NCBI GenBank assembly: GCA_037176905.1
Contig: JBBBWG010013001.1
Coordinates: forward strand, 1-64,000
Length of the DNA stretch: 64,000 nt
Direction of reading: 5' to 3'
From: Azolla pinnata
Lineage: Eukaryota; Streptophyta; Polypodiopsida; Salviniales; Salviniaceae
Below, piece after piece: positions 34,976 through 46,824 of this stretch (position 1 is its first letter; each line of letters starts with the position of its first letter). The notes beneath the pieces are model-generated. The model saw only the letters and a program-made list of their open reading frames with translations. It ran no database searches and was not told where the DNA came from. Made by a program: the position numbers and the translations under genes.

Positions 34976-36531
34976 CTAGCTCTCGTTCCCAGTAATTTTG
35001 GCCACGGTGCTCTTGATGTTCTCCGACAACTCCGCTCTGCATCGTTAAGAATCGTATTGCTTATCGTCGATAAGAGAAGAAAGACAAAACATAAGACATC
35101 GAAAAACGACGGCAGACGCAAACCTGTCTGGCTTGAAAAGCAAGTAACGGTATATGAACCACTGCAAAGCATCACCAACACATACTTTAGCATCGACAAA
35201 TACAGAGCAACGAAGCAGCGATAGAAGTGAAAAACCGAGTGAAATATAGCTAACTAAGCTATATATACTAAGACTTACTCCGGTAAAAACGATGCCGACA
35301 AACTCGAAGAAGTTCGGAAGCAACGGCAGCTTATCGATTGCCTACACCTCATCCAACAAGTAATCCGAAACAATGTAGTCTTTCTTTACAAGAGAGAGTA
35401 CAAACTAATGCATGTAATTAGCCCAGTGCTGTTATTATAAAATATGTGATCAAGGCCCACAACAAAATGATCCTCTATTATAGTACAGAACATGTAAGAT
35501 CGAATAATATGTGATCAATAACTAGATTGAGGAACGCCAAGGATGCTTATTGAATATCACAATGATTGAACAAACTTACATTAATAAGTCCAACAGAGGC
35601 CCATAGAACGATGACACCTGCGAAGCCAAGGCCACCGATTGCAAGTTTATCATCTGTCTTATCCCACTACATGACAGACCCGACCATCGCAAAAATGTCA
35701 GGATGAGTAGATGTAAATATATGATTTGTTACACAAACAAGCATAGAGCACTCACCGTTTCCTGGAGAGACTTGACAATATCTCCCGACGTGTCTCCGGA
35801 AGCCATGGTGATGATTCTATAGCTTTGGTCATGGCCTTTGATAAATACCAAAAGAAAACCCATATTCATCAATCCATCTTATGTCTTGCTTATGTACAAT
35901 ATATTCTAGGCCAGGGATTTTTATTTAAAACTTCCCCCTTGCTCAAGAAGCCATGTATCAGATTTAAGAAACTCAACCTCATTCAGGTGTGTACTTGACA
36001 TTTGCTAAAGGATCACATACACATCCTGTTATGTATCAGATTTTAAGTTGATACTCATGTCATATGAGCACAGTTATGTTATCTCTACGATTCATGCGCT
36101 ATGTACACCAGATTTAAGAGTTTCTGATAAATCTGTGGTTTTAACCTTCGTTCAAACCGAAGCCAATATATCTCATAATGTGCTGGTTTGGATCTAGTTA
36201 GTTTCATGACAGATCTATCAGTAAGCTCCCCTACATCATTGATTGTTTCTACCGTAATCACATGACGTGCAAAAAAGAATCAACATTTTGAGCCTCGAAG
36301 GCACAGATTCTACATACATCAGAATGAGAAACGATGACCACAAATCAGATTCAAATGCAGCTGCATACCTTGAAGAGGAGATCTCAAAGTAACAGGGGCG
36401 ACAGAAAAGTTGCCAAAAGAGGCACGATTTTTCCTTAAATGTGAAACAGCCCCAAGTGCATGCTTGTAGGAAGGATTGGAGGTCGCAGGGGAACCACCGG
36501 AGATGGCGTAAGAAACAGAGGAAGAGGCCAT
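34976..36531 (-). CDS. CURVATURE THYLAKOID 1 (CURT1) protein, 6 exons
   Basis: Exons: 36531-36369, 35835-35756, 35666-35580, 35341-35279, 35161-35124, 35036-34976; phases agree and the product is about 163 residues, the size of Arabidopsis CURT1A. The first 65 residues are Ser/Ala/Arg-rich, a plastid transit peptide. Then comes the family signature: IVKSLQETWDKTDDKLAIG, a first membrane span GLGFAGVIVLWASVGLI, the loop NAIDKLPLLPNFFEFVGI, a second span ending GWFIYRYLLFKPDR, and a short amphipathic tail. CURT1 proteins oligomerise at grana margins and bend thylakoid membranes. Exon 2's acceptor is AAG at 35836, chosen because it alone restores the frame. Which CURT1 paralogue this is cannot be settled here. 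Confidence 0.93.
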
Positions 36532-37949
36532 CGCTGCTCACGAAGGGACCCTTCCCCTAACCAAAAGCAGGGAGAAAAAAAAGAAAAAAACCTAATTCTG
36601 CTCCTTCGTTCTGCTGTACTGAGACGAGTATGAAGTGAGGGGTCTGATCTCTGATGTCTGTCTCTTTGTTGGGCTTATCTGAAATACTGAAATGATTGGT
36701 TTACTTGGAAAGATTGATGATCTTTCCTTGCCTATCCAGTTCTCTTTTTTCCCACTTTTTTCAGATAATACACTGGAATACAAACACTATATAGAGATGT
36801 GTATATCCATGTATTTCCTAAACATTAGAAAAGTTTTCCTAAACAGATTCTCACTTTCTTTGACTTAATAGAGAAAAATTAACTATGCAATCAACATTAC
36901 GTAGTACTTGGACAGATGCATATATGCATGTATTTCCTAAACACTAGAAAAGGAGATTCTGACTTTGTTTGACTTAATGGACAGAAATTAGCTATGGCAA
37001 CATGATAATTGCTCAATAGCACATAAAGCTGTTGTTTCTGAGATTTCAACCACCTAATCACCGTTGGCATGAGAACATTGACAAGACATGGAGCGTTTGG
37101 ACTGACAATGACGATCTTTTCATTGATTAGGAAGAATGTGTGATTATGGCTTCAACTCTGTAGACTATCATTATTCACATACATCCTGCACGAGAACATG
37201 ATGCTAAGAAATAGGAATTATATACTATTGATGTGTCTACCTCTGATTGTGTGCCGAAAATTGGCATGACGCATCATTCTCTAGAGGCAAACAAGAGAAT
37301 TGGATTTCCATTTCCACTTGATTCTCTTGTCGAGAAGGAGTTTTGCATGTTCTGGAATGGAAATCCAAGCTCTGCATCTGCATATTCTCTTCTGATATGA
37401 TCTGTGAATCTGTACCTGTAACCAAATGTGCCCAGATAAGTGGAGGATGTAGAGAAAGCAATGGTGAAATCCAGCATCTGTGCTAACTTACCCTGACGCA
37501 GCCTCACTGTCCACTGATCTTAAGGCTGCCCATTGACAAAGAGTTAATCAAATCAAACCCGAGCACATCAATCTGAGACAGTTCGATATACTCAGATTTT
37601 ATTAATTACAAGTTTTGCTTTTATTGCTCTTAAAGAGTTGAAGAATAGTAGAAGTGCTATGTTCCAGGATATACAAAGATGTTTGATTGTTAAACATATG
37701 CATCTACAAATGGAAGCGATGCATCCATGTGGATTACATCACTTCGAGAAAGCTGTGGACCAAACCTGTAAACTTAGGTGGGCGCTGCTTTCTACAGTAG
37801 CTTCAATCAATTTTAGCCAAATCAATAAATAAAAATCTGGTCGTGCATGATCATGGCACCACTGAAAAAATGTAGTGCTTTCACAGTCTATACACCACCA
37901 CCGAAGAAGATATATGCTGCCTTATCAGATATGCCATTGTTTCCATTTC
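36532..37949. other. Intergenic between CURT1 and the MSL channel
   Basis: It holds the CURT1 promoter and the MSL 3' UTR. A duplicated block (ca-gtatttcctaaacatagaaaag-like) is near 36810 and 36950. A 77-codon minus frame (37274-37507) contains FSTSSTYLGTFGYRYRF and has splice-like ends, but I recognise no family. Confidence 0.4.
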
Positions 37950-40900
37950 TCACCGCGATTCTGAAGGACTGACACTTGATGGAGATCCAGATCGTCCGTC
38001 CTTCACTACACTGCCCGTGTTCCCGTTGCTAGATCCTACAAGTTCTTTTTCTTCACCGGTCACATTCATTTCATTATCGATAGGAAGAGTTTGCTTTGGA
38101 CCATGCAATGCTACACCCAAGACAAGGTTCTCTTCAAGTTGAGACTTTGTCACCCCAGAAGTTATACCTCTATCACCATCCCCTTTCAGTGAAGATGTGT
38201 GCCTTGTTTCAAGCTTCTGAACAACGGTATCCTCCTTGGAATTGATCTTATCTTCTTCTAAGGGCCGAGAATCATCTTCTGAATCGACATTTGATTTACT
38301 CGACTTCTCTGATTTCTGTTCCGGTGGTGATTCTACTACCTTAGACTGAGGCTTCTGAGTCTTTGTTCCTGCTACAGGTTGAGAAATATGCTCTGAAGCT
38401 TTGCTTGAGCTTTTCTCGGATTTATTAGACCCTACCTCTGAAGCAATAGGCTTAAGTGGGACTTTTTCAGCACCACCAGTACTGTGCATTTGTGAATCTA
38501 CTGGATCTTCTGGAATTTTGACTGGCGGTTTCTCAAACGCAGCTCCTAACAAGGTTATATCTTTGGAATTAAGACCCATGGAGTCCAGCCCTTCAAGTTG
38601 AGACTTATGCTTACTCACAACTTTCGATTCCAACGTTTCTGAAGTATTATCGTTCTTAGGAGTTTCATCAATGAGTGGCGTCTCATCTTTCACTTCTTTC
38701 TTGGGTATTGTGGTCTCTCCAGAAGTATGGTCATTCCCCGAAGCTCCATCACTACTGTTAATTGATTCATCTCTTGTTTGTGATGCCCCATTCTTGGAAT
38801 TTGTATTATGGTCAGCATCACGATATGCACTTGCAACAGCGCTTGCCTCGATCAATAGGTATGGCTTTCCTTGGGACTCTGCAGAGCGATTTGTATCACG
38901 GAATGGCGCACCCCTAGGCTCTATGTCATCAAGTACACGTTGCACCGACCGAATGGGGGTAGCTAATCGAGCATGATGATGACTTATAACTTTCATCAAG
39001 TCCAATAGAATCACTTCCTGTAAGAAAGGGAACAAAAAGATGTCAACGCCCATTCATACCAGGAAAATACTATAAAATATACCCGGGTTATTCGCCTTTT
39101 ACTTCCCCAAATGCCTATAATGCCTTTGATCAATCCCCAAAGAGTAATTATAATACTATTCGAGCAGATATATGATCAGAACTTTCGTTTTCCTCAAGCA
39201 CGTTTTATGCAAGCAGTCATATGATAAATTTACCGTCTCTTCCTCTTTTCAAGGTCTGATCCATTCAAGGAGGGTAGGGGGGGGAGACTAAAAGGGCACA
39301 CAAGGAATAAAGGAAAAAGTAACGGGATTTTGAAGTTTTTGTTTTAGATAATATACTGTTGCATAATAATTTACCTTCACTCGTAGGTACTCTTCAAAAT
39401 GAGGAGTCTTCACAAAGCATGAGACTAGAACCTGTGTGAACAGATTGAATGATTCAAAGTAAAGAACTGTTCGAATCTATCAGCATGCCACAATAATACA
39501 ATACATTTGGCATGAACTATCACCATAAGAGCTTGATTTTCAGGAGCGACGCTTTCAAAAAACACTCTTCTGTGCAGCCTTCTTTGTTCAACTTGAGGGT
39601 GCTTAGCTAACACCTTTCTCATATCAGCCACAATATTCTGCATAAAAGAAACAGTGAGACAAGCATATACGCAAGAACAAAAACAGAAAACACTTATTAA
39701 ATGGGAGAATGCTCTTACCGAAATCTTGCTGACATCTAAATGGCTTATCCCGAAATATGTCTTGATACGCCAGTGTGACTTTTGAGTTAGATTTCGAACA
39801 ACACTCACAGTAAACTTATGATTTGGAATATGGACTGCTTCTCTATCATCTCCTCGTACTATTGTTGGAGACCACCACCCAACATGCTGAAATATATGAA
39901 GTAATCAACAGAATAAACCGAAATGCGATGAAAGAATCTCTATGATTTAATGATCTAACCGTGAAGAACCTGAACTTCTTTGGCACAAACAAAAAAAAAT
40001 GTAGGGAAGTGAAGGGGCACACCTCAACTGTACCAGATACTTCATAGCCATCAATTTTCGTCTGAATCCATTCATTAAGAACAAATGGCCGCGTTGCATG
40101 GATCATTATACTTGAGAGGAAGTTTGTGAAGATCTGTCGATAACATCTTGGTCATCTTTTTTTAACAGAAAAATGGACCCACGAGTTTATTACAAAGATA
40201 GGAGAACTTTAACCTACCCGTGAACTTCTTTATTTTTAAAATTTCCTCTTTTTTTCCGCAAATCAACCCAAAAAGGGAAAAAAAGTGATTTTTCTAATGG
40301 TGCACAAATAAAAACTACGATATTCCAGAGTTCTTCCAAAAAAGACTGAATTTCAATGTTAGCTATGTTGGGTAACAAATAGTTTATTTATGTTAAATCA
40401 AACTGATTCTTACCTCTCTGCCTGCAAGTGTGAGTAGCACAGTACCAAGACCACCTGCTGTGAGCATCTTCTGTGTAGAGAAACCCAACAGTTCCATGAA
40501 CAAACATATAGCAGCTATCCATACTGCTGTGTAGACTGCATTTCCAACAAACTGAGCACCAAGCTGCAAAAATAATGGTCCCATTTAGCTTTACTATCAC
40601 AGAAAGAGAGTGAATAGGGAGAACAATTCTATGACTTATTTACATACATAAATAATGATGGGATTTTCAATTAGTTCTGGACAGGGGCATATGATAGTAC
40701 ATCTAGCACTGCAACATTAGGCTAAGAATTAGATGTTGATATCACTCACACTGCGAGAATCCTGGGAATCTTGCCGATCCAGCATTACTTTGTGCATCTG
40801 TTGTATTGCACTGAGAATCAAAAGCAGAAGTATTAAGATGGATCCACGAGTGGCTCTCGCAATTAAATATAAAGAGTTATATCAATAAGCCTTTGTTTTA

Positions 40901-42639
40901 CCTATTGGTGCAGTAAGCAAAAGCCAATACTGTAGATAAAGACCGCACAAAGTTTAAAAAGCGTTGTTTTATAGCTTGACTTGTCTCAGTTGATAATACA
41001 ACAGGATCAAAGGCCCTGAGTAAGAGAAATGTATTATGATATAAACACCAGTATAGATAGCAAGCACAAAATCATGTCAATGTCCTCTTCTTACCTGCAA
41101 ATTATAATTACTCCTACCCATAGAAATACAGGTCGCACATACATTCGCATGATATGATTCAACTGACTCTCTCTCCAACTCCTGTCTTCTTTCTGTTCAA
41201 TATACAGTTGCTTGCCCATCAAAAGTTAGTTTTCATTATAGTATGATGTGTAAGAGCATTTCAACAAATGAGCATACATGCAATATTGTCCGATGTATAA
41301 ATCGTAATAAGGGTCCAAGACCCCATGTTGCAAATGCCATAAGTCCAACTGCTGGAGCACACTGTCGCAATAACTGGTTCTCATGTATGATCTTCAGTAA
41401 ACTGGATAAGTTCGAAAAGGAAATCTTTTCATTATGTGATGTAAATAGAAGTTGGCAGATATTGACATCTAAAAAAAAAAGTAGACTGTGTCATTCTAAG
41501 GTCAAATGTGAGCCAACATTTAATCAAGGAGGCCAACATTACTGCTGACAGTCCTGGGATCTTCAACAACCTTAAAAATGTTTAATCTTGAATAAAAAAT
41601 CCTATTGGTCAGGAAATTCGTGCTGATACGCTGAAGTAATATTCTCAATTATAAAAATGAAGAATTCAAAATACCATGTTGATAACGAAAGATACTTCTT
41701 AATGATAATCAAAGTTTCTCTGGATGGACTCAGAATACTGCCTTCATTGAACTAATTTGAAGTAAGCATTAATATCTTTTGCACTTGCCTTGTCATAGAG
41801 CTTGTGGTCAATGTTCTCACAACATTTATGACTTCCTTGGATGGGAACGGAGTAGCTGAGGCACATGCATAACAGAAACCACCCTTACTTTGGGCTTTCC
41901 GCTTGCAATTCAAGACTGGCACACACCATCCAATCCGTGGCATGGACTGAATTCGAAAAAAAGTCTGTCACGTCAGTAGATGAAATGAAATCTATCATAA
42001 ATATTCTTAGCATATAATCATATAATATATTCCTTGCCCTCATCAGCAAGAGTGTTATGTAATATTAAAACTTCTGCCATGCATTTATTCATGTATACCA
42101 TGGAGTGATATCTTTTAGGATAAATTGTGGCAAGCTGAGCTTGAGATCCCTGCACATTGCATTGCGGCTGAAAGTGTATCTGTTAGAAAATAAGATGCCC
42201 AGTTAGCAGCCTAACTAGTTCATGTAAGATCATGGATTCTTGATAAGCCAAGCATCATATTGAGCGGTGCATGTAAACAAAAGAATTACTGAACAGCTAA
42301 TTACGAATAAGGATTAACCTTCAACAAGGCATTAGAGCAAAAGATTTTTTTCTGCTGACACGTAGATCTTTCAAAAAGATTCGCAAATTCATGATATTAA
42401 TGAATAATCATCACAAGGAAATCATTCCACAGCTCACAATTTGCGGTATTATCCTCTAGCAAAGCACTCACCCAAGCATAGTGACATTAAAGGATGCAAT
42501 ATCAAAGAACCATTTCGTTTCAAGAAGAAAGAAAATCTTCTAAATGAGAGTTAAAATCCATGCTGAGATGAAATCTGCCACTCCATACCTGGTTTAGGGA
42601 TGCATCGTGGACAATGCGATGCAGCTGTAAGGAGTACAT
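37950..42639 (-). CDS. Plastid MscS-like mechanosensitive channel (MSL2/MSL3 type), 13 exons
   Basis: Exons: 42639-42589, 42179-42099, 41946-41785, about 41379-41278, 41192-41095, 41015-40902, 40810-40750, 40563-40414, 40133-40023, 39886-39719, 39637-39524, 39431-39375, 39017-37950. All phases agree; the product is about 778 residues. The N-terminus is basic and Ser/Gln-rich, a likely transit peptide. Membrane helices include [11 protein letters not shown] and [14 protein letters not shown]. The MscS core is very clear: [57 protein letters not shown] and [12 protein letters not shown]2/3 sit in the plastid envelope, relieve osmotic tension and influence plastid division. The last exon adds some 320 residues of Ser/Glu/Lys-rich disordered sequence, longer than in Arabidopsis MSL2 (673 residues). 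The start of exon 4 is the least certain boundary. Confidence 0.92.
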
Positions 42640-44526
42640 TTTGATATCACTTTCACTCTACTGCATCTGTAATATTCAAAATGCAATCATATGAATCTAT
42701 CAGTCCTTCAATTAAGGTAGTTTATACACTCTAAAGGCCTTTTCCCGATAAGTCACAAGGACAGCAAAATGTTTCTGATGGTCTCATAGACGAAAATTGA
42801 TAAGCAACAGTGACAAGTCCACGCCTTCTGATGATTTGAGAGACTGCATTTAATGTGCAACAGTGCTTCTAATATGGATACACACAAGCAACGGCAAGGC
42901 TGTGATGCAATTTGTAAAACCAATAAATGTGATGCTTAAAAACCTAGTCAACCCAACTTTACTTATCAATTCTGCTTTTTCTGCAGTTCCAACTAATTAT
43001 GAATGAGGTATAATGTCTAGGCTATCTTCAGTTCTCCCTTAAGTTCAAAGTGCTATGAAAGTTCTAATTAGAGATTTTTTCACCCTTTTTGCTTCATTCA
43101 GAGATGCAATTTAAGATATTACCTCCTACTTTAATTTAAGCAGCTGTAAGACTTCTCAATCTTCTCCATCTTTTTACAAAAATCTGGTTTTTATGAAGAA
43201 AGCCGAAGAAATGGAACATTTTTCCAACAGGGAACTTGCAGCATAAAGTACTAATCATTCCTCTTGTAGTTTATGGCAATATCGCTGTTGTTTCTGATGA
43301 AAAATCGTCCGTATATGCTGATGACGGAGTTCTTGGAAGTTGGAATTGAAAGTGAATCTAGAAGGAAAAGGCTCTACGAGAGTTCAGCCGTTATTATCTT
43401 ATTTCACATCCACAGACAAATTACTACACCTTCTGATGAGAAAGAATCCTTCAAAACTGAAATTAAATTGGATTTGCAGTACAAAACGTGAACTTGACAA
43501 TAACGCAGGATAAACTCCCTCGAGAATCAGCCAGTAACCATTTATCAAATTCACAAAAAGATATTTTCATTGTTTTCAGTGAGTTCATTCACAACTCAAG
43601 AGAGCTAATTTTCCTGCGGAGTGCTCCACAATCAGCTTTCATGAAATGTTCACAAATAAGAGATCTCTACTGAAATAATACATTGGGACAGCAATCTGTG
43701 AGAATAAATACTCAAAGTTTGAGAAACGGGTAAATTTTCCTGATAACATCTGCTTTTGGATAGGAACTAAAGATAAATGTGATAAGATCAAAAGGCCTGA
43801 AGAGAAAAGCACTATGCTTCATTGATTACCTGGTCAATGACCTCTGGTGCTTCTTACTGTTTCTTTTTTTTTCTTTCTGAGTTCCGATAGTTTCTGCTTC
43901 GTTTCTTATTTCTAACTCCCAAATTCGGAATCCGTTCTCCCTTCTATCCGATTCTCTCGCTGCCTGCTTCTTCCAACTCCTCCGAATCGAGCTTCTTTGT
44001 GCAATGTTACAGCGATCCCTTCAGCTGCGCTTCGTTCTTGCTTTCTTCAGGCACTTTGCGCTCGATCCGTTCGCAAGAAGAGAGGAGGAGCCGGCGGGAG
44101 GAGTGAGATGAAAAGAAGAGGAAGAAGATGCCGATGCCGATGCCGATGCCGATGCCGATGCAGCAGGAGGAGGAGGAGGAAGAAGAAGGGAAGAGGGAAA
44201 CACGGTCGGATCGCTGCGTCCGAGAGGGAGAAAACCCTAGCCAAACACGCGTGACGAAGGAAATGGATATGGATACGGATATTCTGTGTATGCTTCGTCT
44301 TTCTTCCTTCCGTTCTTTCTTCTCCCTCTTCTTCTTCCCTCTTTCTTCTTCTTCTTTCTTCTTCTTCGTCTTCCTTCTTTCTTCAATAATTTGTTCCCAA
44401 GAGTGCATTGCCATAGCCACAGCATATATGCATAGATTCCAGATTGGAATCTGGGTTGGATCGTGTCGATTCGTTCGGGAATATGTACATTTCATTCATC
44501 GATCGATAGATGTATTGGTATCTGTG
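42640..44526. other. 5' region of the MSL gene
   Basis: No separate gene recognised. 5' UTR exons of the MSL gene may lie here. A hexanucleotide run (GATGCC)n is at 44127-44160, followed by GAG/GAA-rich DNA; its mirror (CTT/TTC)n is at 44300-44385. Frames through these runs are low complexity. Confidence 0.45.
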
Positions 44527-45085
44527 TAGGGAAATCGATAGATATATTGGGATCTGTATAGGGAAATCGATAGATATATTGGGATCTGTATAGGGAAATC
44601 GATAGATGTAGGGAGATCGATAGATTGAATGACATACGTAGATGGGTCAAGCAATCGATCGATCAGTTGACGTACATAGAAGGGTCGATATTTCGATAGA
44701 TTGGATGATGTGCACAGAAGGGTCGATCGATTCGATAGACGGATATGCATCACGTTACAAGGAGGGATCGGTCGATCCATAGGTCGGGAGATGGATATAT
44801 TAGAAGGATTTGATCGATTCGACGGGCACATATGTAGTTCAAAGAGGGATCGGTCGATCCGTAGGTCGGCAAATAGACATATTAGAAGGATTTCATTGAT
44901 TCGATAGATAGATATGCAGTTCAAAGAGGGATCAGCCGATCCGTATGTCGACGGATAGATATACAGGGATTCGATCGATTCGATGGACACGTGAAGTGTG
45001 GAGAAGGATTGGTCGTTCTGTAGGTTGAAAAGATGGATATATCGCAGGATTTGCTCGATTTGATCGACATATTGTCGCGCTCTAA
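44527..45085. repeat. ~32-bp and ~95-bp GATCGAT-rich repeats
   Basis: Two and a half copies of a 32-bp unit (gggaaatcgatagatatatt...) start at 44529. A degenerate unit of about 90-100 bp follows, with gagggatcggtcgatcc, gtaggtcgg and ga(t/c)atattagaaggattt, near 44764, 44850, 44925 and 45010. Another copy is near 45400-45510, after an unrelated duplication. Confidence 0.85.
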
Positions 45086-45197
45086 AACTCGTAAACGACG
45101 ATTGACTCAAAAGATAGGAATATAACGAGACTGAAAAACATGTCGGGATACATGCAAGGATGCCACTTGGCAGTTATATGTGCCCTAACAAACGATG

Positions 45198-45350
45198 CTT
45201 GTCGGAATATTACATCAGTATTATAAACCTATTATATCGATACTTGGACAATAATACAAATTGTAAGACGAGCGATTTAACAACTGTCGGAATACTACGT
45301 CAGTATTATAAACCTATTATATCGATACTTGGACAATAATACAAATCGTA
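45198..45350. repeat. 91-bp tandem duplication
   Basis: Copies start near 45199 and 45290 and share tgtcggaatacta(c)gtcag, tataaacctattatatcgat and acttggacaataatacaaa almost exactly, separated by about 20 diverged bases. Confidence 0.92.
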
Positions 45351-45690
45351 CGAAAGGGAGTGTCAGTTGATATTGTATTTCGTCGATACAAAGACAGATC
45401 GGTCGATCCATAGGTAGGCATATATAGATATGGAAAGATCCGATCGATTCGGCAGACATATATGCAGTAAAAAGAGGGATCAGATCCATAGGTCGGCAGA
45501 TTGATATCGAAGGATTCGAACGAGTAAGTGGAACATTTCCACACCACTGTAACGTAACATTGCGATAGTGCGTGGCACGAACGAATGCGTCAAAGGGCCA
45601 CAATAACACAATCTAGTCAAATGCGACGAATCGCCCAAAGGTTTTCGCCCTCGTGCTCTTCAATAGGGCACATGGTGGAAAAATCATGTG
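45351..45690. other. Intergenic
   Basis: It includes a stray copy of the GATCGAT-rich repeat (45400-45510). No gene seen. Confidence 0.45.
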
Positions 45691-45694
45691 GGTT

Positions 45695-46490
45695 TTAATC
45701 AGTCACTTGCGTCGTGATTTCAATCATTTCTTTTTGAGCTCTGTCCACGATTAATCTCTTCTCCGATCATCAGCTGAAATCAGCGTGAGGAACATCGGTA
45801 TTCAATTACTTTCAACCCTCTCCGCAACATCCTCTACTCCTCCAAATTTTCTCCGATCATCTGCAGTTTTCCAGCAGTCGTTTTCACTGCGATTTCGATC
45901 ATTCCGTTTTGAGCTCTATCCACGATTTAATCTCTTCTCCGATCAATTGCCGGGAATCAGCGTGGGGAACATTGGTATTCAGTTACATTCAACCCTCTCC
46001 GCAACATCCTCCTCCAATTTTCTCCGATCATCCGCAATTTTGAGCTCTATCCACGATTAATCTCTTCTTCGATCATCCGCGATCTCGATCATTTCATTTT
46101 GAGTTGTATCCACGATCAATCTCTTCCTNNNNNNNNNNNNNNNNNNNNNNNNNNNNNNNNNNNNNNNNNNNNNNNNNNNNNNNNNNNNNNNNNNNNNNNN
46201 NNNNNNNNNNNNNNNNNNNNNNNNNNNNTCTCCGATCATCCGCGATCTCGATCATTTCGTTTTGAGCTGTATCCACGATCAATCTCTTCCTTCTCCGATC
46301 ATCCGCGATCTCGATCATTTCGTTTTGAGCTGTATCCACGATCAATCTCTTCCTTCTCCGATCATCCGTGATCTCGATCATTTAGTTTTGAGCTCTATCC
46401 ACGATTAATCTCTTCCTTCTCCGATCATCCGCAATCTCGATCATTTCGTTTTGAGCTCTATCCACGATTAATCTCTTTCTTCTCCGATCG
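45695..46490. repeat. ~62-bp satellite containing an assembly gap
   Basis: Units contain gagct(c/g)tatccacgat, taatctcttcctt, ctccgatcatccgc and gatctcgatcatttcg. The first units (45715-46020) are diverged and longer, with an extra 'aatcagcgtggggaacat' block. From 46080 the units are almost identical. A run of 100 N lies at 46129-46228, so the true copy number is unknown. The array ends about 330 bp before the ABC1K start codon. Confidence 0.93.
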
Positions 46491-46824
46491 CATGCTGAAG
46501 ATCTGTGTGGGGAACATTTCGGCTCGAATTTCGAGCCAGCGAAAGCCGTGAGCAAAACAGTCTGCAGATCTTTTTTTCCCCCTTTCCCCTGATCTAATAC
46601 TGTGCGAATTCTCTCCTCTTGTTTTTAGCTTTTGACTTGATTCGTTTTTCTTGATTTCTAATGCGCGTGTATTTGCAAAAGAAAGAGAACAAATTTGGTC
46701 CAGAAAAAAGAAAGGGGGAAAAAAATCGACGTTTCTGAAAACGTGGAATTCGAAAGGAAAGAAAAGACTCGTGGTCTCCGTTTTGCCTCTCATTTTTCAC
46801 TCCTTCCTCGTCTTTACTGCGGGC

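Noticed and set aside
44007-44529. Overlapping frames of 130-160 codons upstream of the MSL gene
   Set aside because: Low-complexity products of the (GATGCC)n, GAG and TTC runs, with no conserved motif.
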